DNA of 64,000 bases, taken from the NCBI RefSeq assembly GCF_025717555.1, contig NZ_JAJIRP010000002.1, positions 310,001 to 374,000 of the forward strand, written 5' to 3'. The notes beneath the pieces are model-generated. The model made no database searches and had not been told where the DNA came from. It was given only the letters and a program-made list of their open reading frames with translations. Numbering within the stretch: the stretch's first letter is position 1; each line of letters starts with the position of its first letter. Origin of the DNA: Paucibacter sp. B2R-40. Its GTDB lineage: Bacteria; Pseudomonadota; Gammaproteobacteria; Burkholderiales; Burkholderiaceae_C. Of this stretch, positions 56,474-64,000 are shown piece after piece. The position numbers and the translations under genes were made by a program.

Positions 56474-59400
56474 TCAACCGCCGCGCTTGGCCTTCAAAGG
56501 CTGCTGCACCACAAACACCACCGCCGTGCGCGCCGGCAGCGTGAACTGCCCTGTGCCGGCCTCGTACTTGGCCTGCGCAGCGCGCTTGTCGGCCGCTCCC
56601 GGCGCGCGGTGCACCGGATGCAGCTCGAAATTGCGGCCGGCCAGCGCGGGCACGCTCAGCTGCTTGTCGCTCTTGTCCACATTGATCAGATAGACCAACT
56701 CCTGGAAGTTGGCACCGGCATAGCCCGCGCCATTCAGGTGGCCGACCAAGACGGTGGCCTCCTGTGCGCTGCCGGTGTTGTGGAAGCTCAGGCGCGCCTT
56801 GATGTCCTCGGCAGTTCTGAGCCGCAGCAAGGTCGTGCTCTTGCGTATGGCCAGTAGGTCGCGGAAGGCGTCGCGAGTCCAGGCGATGTCAGCAGCGGCC
56901 GGCTTGATCAAGGGATTTGCCAACAACGGCTTGACCAGCGGCCAGTTGTCGGCGTTGTCACGAGCGGGCGGCAGGCCGACGCCGAAGTTATTGTCTGCAT
57001 AGCTCCAGTCCAGCTTATTGAACCAGTCACCCGAGTCATAACTATTGCGGTCCATGGACTTGCTGCGCAGTGTGTCGACGCCGGCATGGAAGTAGGCAAT
57101 GCCTTGACTGAAGCTGTTGATGGCCGCACCGAGGATCTGCACCCGGGCGCGGTCTTCGCGGCTGGTACTGGACGGCAACTTGAAGGCGTTGTTGTCGAAC
57201 AAAGTGGTGTTGTCGTGGTTCTCCACGTAATTGACCACTTCGGAGGGCTCCAGCACATAGCCTGCGGAGAGGCCGCCGGCATTGATTTCCTCCAAGCGCA
57301 GGTTCGCGTCCCAGCTGGTCTGAAGCTGGAAGCTGCGGATCGAGCCGGCCAAGCTGGCCTTGATCAGATCGCCCTGCCACATCAGGTCGCCGCGGGTCTT
57401 GCCGCCACCAAAGCCGTTCGGGTCATAGAACAAGCCGTTGATATAGCCCTGGTTGGCGAACTGGTTGTTGCCGGAATCAAACGAGCTGCCGCCGCGCACC
57501 GCATCGCGGATGAAGGGGTTGAAGCTGCCGATGCCGGAGCCGTTCAAGCTCATCATCTCGGCCTGCACAAAGCGCGCGCCATTGGCCACCTCGCCGAAGT
57601 TCCAGCCCTCGCCAAGGATCTGCACCTCGCGGCCGGTGGCAGCCTTGACGCGCGCCTTGAGCGCCTCCATCACCGAGCGCGGGTGGTGGCCCATGATGTC
57701 GAAGCGCAGCGAGCTGATGCGGTAGTCGCGCGTCCAGGTGATGGCCGAGTCGATCATCAGCTTGGCCATCATGTGGTTTTCGGCGGCGGTGTTTTCGCAG
57801 CAGGTCGAGCGCTCGACGCCACCCACGGCATTGAGCCGGTGGTAGTAGCCCGGCACCACCTTGTCCAGCACCGAGGCGGCATTCTGGCCGGAGGCACTGG
57901 TGTGGTTGTAGACCATGTCCATGCCAACGCGCAGCCCGGCCGCGTTGAGCGCCTGCACCATGCTGCGGAATTCCAGTACCCTTGCTGCCGGCTTGGCCGC
58001 CGAGCTGGCGTAGCTGCCCTCGGGTGTGCTGAAGTGCAGCGGGTCATAGCCCCAGTTGAAACAGTCGCTGGACGCCGTGGCTGCCACTGCGGCCTGCTGT
58101 GTCTCGCCGTCCGGCGTGCCGCTTGGCGTAGGCGTGAGGCAGTTCTTTTCATTCACGCTGGCAATGTCGAACACCGGCAGCAGATGCACATCGGTCAGGC
58201 CGCTTTGCGCCAGCGCGCCGAGGTGCTTCATGCCCTTGGAGCCGGCTTCGGCAAAGGCCAGGTACTTGCCGCGCTTGTCGGCCGGCACCGTGCTGTCATT
58301 GATCGAGAAGTCACGCACATGCAACTCATAGATGCTCATGTCCGCGCTGCTGGCCACCGTGTTCGGAGGCGCACTTTCGTCCCAGCCTGCCGGTTTCAAA
58401 GCCGGCGACTGCAAATTCGTCACCACACTGTGCTGGCTGCCCATGCTGAGCCCAAGCGAATAGGGGTCAGTCACCTGGTTGCGGACCAGGCCAACACCGC
58501 GCACAAACACCTGCACCGCAAAGCGATAGATCTGGCCGGATCGATCACCCGCCAGACTCAAGCTCCAGCTGCCGGTTGCGGGGTCGAGCTGCATTGGGAT
58601 GGATTCAGTGCGTGTCAGCGCCTGAGCGCTGTCGCTTGAAATGATCAAAGACACCGCCTGCGCGGTCGGCGCCCAGAGCTTGAAACTGGTGCGGCCTTGC
58701 GCCACCACCGCGCCGAAGTTAGCCTCGTCTGCAGCTGCTGCATACAGCTCGTCCATGGCACCGGCGATCTGCGTGGTGCTGGCGTTCTGAGCCAGGCCGG
58801 CCGCGTTCTCTTGCACCAGCACCAGTTGCTGGGTGTGCAAAAACGGCAGCCGAACCAAGTCGGCCTCGCGGACCTTGAACACCGCGCCAGCGGCCACATA
58901 TTTGAAGCGCAGCGCAGCGTCGGCTGGCACCGTGCCGGCAAAGGCGTCCAGCGTGATAAAGCCGTCACTGCCTTGCGTCAGCGCGTCGCGCTGCACGACG
59001 ATCTGGCCCTTGGCCGAGTAGTACAGGCGCACCACGCCGTCGGCGGTCACGCGCGGCCATTGCAGCAGACTCTTGTTCAACCAAACAGCGCGCGAGTCGG
59101 TGCTGGAGACGGAGCGCAAATCGGGCGGCGCCTGATAGACATCGGGGTCTTGCTGCACCAACCAGATCTCGCCGACCTGATTCTTGATATTGAGCGAGGC
59201 ATAGTCGACGCGGATATTGTTGTCACGCCCGTCCTTGTCGCCCTGGTTCGGCGCCATGCCGTGGATGATGAATTCCAAGGCCGTTTGGCCGCCGCCCAGT
59301 TGGGGGTTCAGCACCGGGATGTCAAACACCACCTCGCCCGCGCCTGCGGCGTAGCCGGGCATCGCGCTGAGCGCGACCGGGCTGCCCCATTGGTCAATCA

Positions 59401-60100
59401 CCATGCCGGCCGGCAGCGCAGCTGCGTTCAGGCCGCTGCCATTCCACAGGTGCAGACCCCAGCTCGCATAGGCGCTGTCGAAGCGCTTGTAATGCACCCG
59501 CAGCGTCTTGATGTCCGGTACCGGCAAGCCCAGCGGATTGCTGGCGTAGGTGCTTGCGTCGCCCTCGAGCCGCCAGATTTCATTCGCACCGGGCTTCAAG
59601 GTGTAGCTTTGATCGGCGCCGCCCCAGTCCTTCCAATCGCCCTTGTGAAGCAGATAGCCGACTGAGCCACCTTCACCGGCATTGGCCGCCAGCGGCACGT
59701 CGTAGATCGCGCCAAAGTCGTCGCTGCCCGTGGCGTTCCAACCTTCGTTCCAGTTCGGGCTCTGCGCCGCGCCCCAGCTGTGCAACTGCCAACCGGCGGT
59801 GTCGCCATTGGCGCGGCGGTAATGCACGCGCAGCGTCGAGGTGCTGACCGCCGCCGCAGCTTTGCGGCGCGCATCGGGCGGCAGCGGCACGGCTGCCAGA
59901 ACGGTCGAATCGGACGAATCGGCGTCGACTGACAGCCCGGTCGCCCTGCCGGCTTCAAGCGTCGCCGCATTTGAATCGGGTGCAGCGCCGCCGCCGCACG
60001 CACTCAGCTGACCCAAGGCCAGCGCAGCGGCCAGCCCCAAGCTCAGCTGAGCCACCACCCGCCGCGTCTCGCGCAGCATCCTGGACCATTGAATCGTCAT
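56474..60100 (-). CDS. pulA: Lipoprotein pullulanase (GH13, PulA type)
   Basis: 1208 residues. Signal peptide with lipobox LSAC, so anchored to the envelope. Two N-terminal CBM41-like starch-binding domains follow, each with a TLRVHY start (about residues 90-180 and 195-310). A linker and CBM48 region lie about 410-590. The GH13 catalytic barrel carries MDMVYNHTSASG, FDIMGHHP (Asp nucleophile), LGEGWNFGE (acid Glu) and NYVENHDNTTLFD. It hydrolyses alpha-1,6 branches of pullulan/amylopectin. ATG 60100 has AAGGA 5 bp upstream and is preferred over ATG 60106. No starch operon is adjacent. Confidence 0.93.
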   Translation of the reverse strand: MTIQWSRMLRETRRVVAQLSLGLAAALALGQLSACGGGAAPDSNAATLEAGRATGLSVDADSSDSTVLAAVPLPPDARRKAAAAVSTSTLRVHYRRANGDTAGWQLHSWGAAQSPNWNEGWNATGSDDFGAIYDVPLAANAGEGGSVGYLLHKGDWKDWGGADQSYTLKPGANEIWRLEGDASTYASNPLGLPVPDIKTLRVHYKRFDSAYASWGLHLWNGSGLNAAALPAGMVIDQWGSPVALSAMPGYAAGAGEVVFDIPVLNPQLGGGQTALEFIIHGMAPNQGDKDGRDNNIRVDYASLNIKNQVGEIWLVQQDPDVYQAPPDLRSVSSTDSRAVWLNKSLLQWPRVTADGVVRLYYSAKGQIVVQRDALTQGSDGFITLDAFAGTVPADAALRFKYVAAGAVFKVREADLVRLPFLHTQQLVLVQENAAGLAQNASTTQIAGAMDELYAAAADEANFGAVVAQGRTSFKLWAPTAQAVSLIISSDSAQALTRTESIPMQLDPATGSWSLSLAGDRSGQIYRFAVQVFVRGVGLVRNQVTDPYSLGLSMGSQHSVVTNLQSPALKPAGWDESAPPNTVASSADMSIYELHVRDFSINDSTVPADKRGKYLAFAEAGSKGMKHLGALAQSGLTDVHLLPVFDIASVNEKNCLTPTPSGTPDGETQQAAVAATASSDCFNWGYDPLHFSTPEGSYASSAAKPAARVLEFRSMVQALNAAGLRVGMDMVYNHTSASGQNAASVLDKVVPGYYHRLNAVGGVERSTCCENTAAENHMMAKLMIDSAITWTRDYRISSLRFDIMGHHPRSVMEALKARVKAATGREVQILGEGWNFGEVANGARFVQAEMMSLNGSGIGSFNPFIRDAVRGGSSFDSGNNQFANQGYINGLFYDPNGFGGGKTRGDLMWQGDLIKASLAGSIRSFQLQTSWDANLRLEEINAGGLSAGYVLEPSEVVNYVENHDNTTLFDNNAFKLPSSTSREDRARVQILGAAINSFSQGIAYFHAGVDTLRSKSMDRNSYDSGDWFNKLDWSYADNNFGVGLPPARDNADNWPLVKPLLANPLIKPAAADIAWTRDAFRDLLAIRKSTTLLRLRTAEDIKARLSFHNTGSAQEATVLVGHLNGAGYAGANFQELVYLINVDKSDKQLSVPALAGRNFELHPVHRAPGAADKRAAQAKYEAGTGQFTLPARTAVVFVVQQPLKAKRGG

Positions 60101-61802
<1,702 letters not shown>

Positions 61803-61824
61803 CTCGGCAAGCCCATGCCATCGA

Positions 61825-61848
61825 GGCGCCCTGCGGGGCGCCTTTTTT
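61825..61848 (+). terminator. Intrinsic terminator after purB
   Basis: Stem GGCGCCC/GGGCGCC, loop TGCG, followed by TTTTTT. Confidence 0.88.
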
Positions 61849-61892
61849 ACGTCCAAGAATCTGCGACCAGATGAAGATCCCCACGCTTCGGG

Positions 61893-62315
61893 CTAGGCAG
61901 CCAGCTTCGGTCTCCTGTACGCCATCCCGACCGAACGCGGCGCAGTGGGCACAAAGCCGAACTGAGCGTACAAATCTTGCGCTTGGCCGTCCGCAATCAG
62001 ACTAACGTAGCCACTGGGCGGAACATTGCTTTCAATGTATTTCAGAATCTCGGCCATGATGCGTTTGCCTAGTCCACGCCCTTGATGCTCTTTGAGTACG
62101 GCGATGTCCACGACTTGAAAGAAGCAGCCGCCGTCGCCGATGACTCGCCCCATACCGACGGCCTGCGCCTCATGAATGATCTGGACGGCAAAAAGAGTAT
62201 TCGGCAAGCCGCGCGCTGCGGCCTCGTCGGACTTGCCACTCAGGCCAGATCCGACGCGCAGCGCCTGATAGGTCTGAACTGAGGGGGTTTCTAGAATGTT
62301 GGAATAGGATTCCAC
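61893..62315 (-). CDS. GNAT-family N-acetyltransferase
   Basis: 140 residues with the GNAT core: VVDIAVLKEHQGRGLGKRIMAEIL holds the acetyl-CoA pyrophosphate loop (QGRGLG), and LYAQFGFVPTAPRSVGMAYRR is the conserved C-terminal strand-helix. It resembles the small acetyltransferases with a YQALRVGSGLSGK start. Substrate unknown. The start is GTG 62315, immediately after an in-frame stop and without a visible Shine-Dalgarno. Confidence 0.85.
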   Translation of the reverse strand: MESYSNILETPSVQTYQALRVGSGLSGKSDEAAARGLPNTLFAVQIIHEAQAVGMGRVIGDGGCFFQVVDIAVLKEHQGRGLGKRIMAEILKYIESNVPPSGYVSLIADGQAQDLYAQFGFVPTAPRSVGMAYRRPKLAA

Positions 62316-62419
62316 TTATTTAATCGAAGTCGGCATTTGATTGCTCTACCGCTGGGCCTGCCGAGCTTAAGTTTTGCGGGCATCTGCAAAAACAAAACTC
62401 ACTGACGCAGCAATGTCCG

Positions 62420-63061
62420 CTACCACCCCGCCGGCAACTTCTTCAACAAGACCAGACGCCCATCGCGCTGCTCGACATAGCCGCCTTGCAGCAACTGCTT
62501 GAAGATCCGGCTGATCATCTCTCGCGAAGAGCCGACCCGCTCGGCGATATCTTGCTGCGTCAGCTTGAGTGACACCAGCCGGGGCCCACCGCCCGGGGTT
62601 TCGGCGCCGGCCAATTCATTGAGCATGCGCGCCACCCGTTGATAGACATCGTCCAGTGCCAGGCTCTTGACGTTCTCGGTCGAGCGACGCAGCAGCGTCG
62701 CCAGCCGGTGAATCAAGTGAAAGGCAAAGTCGGGGTGCTGGGCCAGGAATTCCCGCATGTCCGCTCCGTGCACCAGCACGCAACGCAGCGGCTCCAAACT
62801 GGCCACCGAGGCCGAGCGCGGCGCGCCGTCCAGCAGGCTCAACTCGCCAAAATACTCACCCGGCCCAAGGGTGTTGTAGATCACTTCGCGGCCATCGTCG
62901 CCGGCGCCGTAAACCTTGACCCGGCCCGCCAACAGGATAAAAAAGGCATCTGATTGATCACCCTCGTTGATCAACACGGCATGCGCCGGATAGTTGCGTG
63001 CGCCGCCCCGGCTGGCGATCGCCACCAACATTTCATCCTGCAATTTATCGGCTTGGTCCAT
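62420..63061 (-). CDS. Crp/Fnr-family transcriptional regulator
   Basis: 213 residues. A cyclic-nucleotide-binding beta-roll (PGEYFGELSLLDGAPRSASV, with the conserved E and R-A-S of cAMP-type sites) is followed by a C-helix. A C-terminal winged helix carries KLTQQDIAERVGSSREMISRIFKQL. No N-terminal cysteine cluster, so not an oxygen sensor of Fnr type. The RSASV pattern makes a cyclic nucleotide ligand plausible. ATG 63061 is preferred over the longer frame. Divergent from the flavin reductase gene. Confidence 0.9.
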   Translation of the reverse strand: MDQADKLQDEMLVAIASRGGARNYPAHAVLINEGDQSDAFFILLAGRVKVYGAGDDGREVIYNTLGPGEYFGELSLLDGAPRSASVASLEPLRCVLVHGADMREFLAQHPDFAFHLIHRLATLLRRSTENVKSLALDDVYQRVARMLNELAGAETPGGGPRLVSLKLTQQDIAERVGSSREMISRIFKQLLQGGYVEQRDGRLVLLKKLPAGW

Positions 63062-63207
63062 GCGAGTCACTCCCAGTTCAGGCGCAAGCATAGCTTCTGC
63101 ATCGTGACGATTGGCGCCCAAGCCTGCGCAAGAAACGGGCTGACCGCTCTAAAAAGAGCCGCAACACTGTGCGCTCCCATGACTCGTTAGCCTGGAGGAG
63201 TTGTCAA

Positions 63208-63861
63208 ATGCACAGAACCATAGAGCCCGCCATCCACTACTGGGGTACGCCGGTCCTCATCATCAGCAGCCTGAACGAAGACGGTTCGGCCAACTTGGCG
63301 CCGATGTCCTCGGCCTGGTGGCTGGGCTGGAGCTGCATGCTGGGCCTGGACGCCAGCTCGCAGACCCTGGCCAACCTGCGCCGCCAGCGCGAATGCGTGC
63401 TCAATCTGGCCAGCGTGAACGAGGCCGACGCAGTCAACCGGCTGGCACTGACCTCGGGCACTTCGCCCCTGCCCATGCACAAGCAATGGCTGGGCTACCG
63501 CCATGTGGCGGACAAGTTCGCGCAGGCGGGTTTGCGAGCGCAGCCCTCGGAGCAGGTCGCGCCTCCGCGCGTGCAGGAATGCCAGGTCCAGCTGGAGGCC
63601 GAGGTGGTGGACGTGCGGCCGTTTGGCACGCAGGACCCGCGACTGCCCATTCCCAGTGCGATGGTCGAGCTGCGTATCGTTCGCGCCCATGTGCATGCCT
63701 CCATCCTGCAGGACGACCACGCTGATCGCATCGACCCGCAGCGCTGGCAGCCGCTCATGATGAAGTTCCGTCAGCTCTATGGCGGCGGCGCACAGGTGAT
63801 GCCGGAATCGATATTGGCCAGCTGCCCGGAGGAGATGTATGCGCCGTGGAAAGCGCGTTGA
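63208..63861 (+). CDS. Flavin reductase-like FMN-binding protein
   Basis: 217 residues with the flavin reductase/FMN-binding split-barrel start (HYWGTPVLIISSLNEDGSANLAPMSSAWWLGW) and CVLNLAS in the conserved strand. Members are reductases or FMN-binding proteins of unknown substrate. GGAGGAG (63194-63200) stands 7 bp before ATG 63208. Divergent from the Crp-type regulator with a 146-bp gap, so possibly its target. Confidence 0.85.
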   Translation: MHRTIEPAIHYWGTPVLIISSLNEDGSANLAPMSSAWWLGWSCMLGLDASSQTLANLRRQRECVLNLASVNEADAVNRLALTSGTSPLPMHKQWLGYRHVADKFAQAGLRAQPSEQVAPPRVQECQVQLEAEVVDVRPFGTQDPRLPIPSAMVELRIVRAHVHASILQDDHADRIDPQRWQPLMMKFRQLYGGGAQVMPESILASCPEEMYAPWKAR

Positions 63862-63871
63862 ATCTTGCCGC

Positions 63872-64000
63872 TCAGGCCAGGTCTTCCCACGCCAACGCCG
63901 CAATCTGCCAGCGCCGGCCGGTATTGAGCAGTTGCACGGTCTTGATGCCCTCGGCCTCGAAGGCCTCGCCGTCGAGAACTCCCTGCTTGCGGTAGCGCAG
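63872..64000 (-). CDS. NTF2/DUF4440-like protein, C-terminal fragment (cut by the right edge)
   Basis: A minus-strand frame is open from the right edge to TGA at 63872-63874 and encodes 42 residues. The stretch GIKTVQLLNTGRRWQIAAL is typical of the last strands of NTF2-like/DUF4440 proteins. Only the C-terminus is visible, so function and start are unknown. Confidence 0.6.
   Translation of the reverse strand: MRYRKQGVLDGEAFEAEGIKTVQLLNTGRRWQIAALAWEDLA

Overview
The window is a GC-rich chromosomal segment of a betaproteobacterium of the order Burkholderiales, most likely a Roseateles/Paucibacter/Rubrivivax-type lineage. This is inferred from gene order (hpf-ptsN-hprK; fur divergent from bamE-dapB-exbB-exbD-leuS-lptE-holA; thiL-pgpA-pncC-ghrA; lptD-surA-rsmA; metX-metW) and from a PEP-CTERM protein. 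No database search was possible, so genus level is a guess. Coding density is high and many neighbours overlap by ATGA, indicating translational coupling. No tRNA, rRNA, CRISPR array or insertion sequence was recognised.

Layout. 1-1300: tail of a superfamily 1 helicase and an N-terminally short GST behind a near-consensus promoter. 1332-3538: YtrA-type GntR regulator with an ABC-2 exporter. 3548-12825: the most interesting region. A MerR/cobalamin-binding regulator with the residues of CarH/LitR photoreceptors is divergent from a periplasmic glutathione peroxidase, and two copies of the same 15-bp operator lie between them. After the peroxidase comes a compact structured RNA element with a pyrimidine-rich, anti-Shine-Dalgarno loop and a perfect intrinsic terminator. 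It is followed by eight tightly packed, mostly overlapping genes: FAD amine oxidase, DUF1365, cyclopropane-fatty-acid synthase-like methyltransferase, chalcone isomerase-like protein, MFS carrier, DUF3833 lipoprotein, SDR and NTF2-like protein. I read it as a light/singlet-oxygen-responsive lipid-modification locus, without a photolyase.

12844-29733: mostly housekeeping. corA, hpf, ptsN, hprK, fur, bamE, dapB, exbBD, leuS, lptE and holA, then on the minus strand an orphan TPR-GAF histidine kinase and the coupled thiL-pgpA-pncC-ghrA run. 29931-33544: maeB, then a secreted RNase T1/Sa-like ribonuclease with its barstar inhibitor. 33564-41694: rsmA, surA and lptD (outer-membrane biogenesis), an AmgK-like sugar kinase, an M20 peptidase and a lysophospholipase-like hydrolase. 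41857-46848: a coupled PDZ-lipoprotein/MORN-repeat pair, an aspartoacylase-like hydrolase and a solute-binding protein.

47027-55416: ppk2, metW and metX (metX under a SAM-II riboswitch with a terminator), sppA, two GST-family proteins, a CHRD/PEP-CTERM protein and a CodA-like deaminase. 55536-64000: a D-Ala-D-Ala peptidase, a lipoprotein pullulanase, purB, a GNAT acetyltransferase, a Crp/Fnr regulator divergent from a flavin reductase-like protein, and the C-terminal end of an NTF2/DUF4440-like gene at the right edge.
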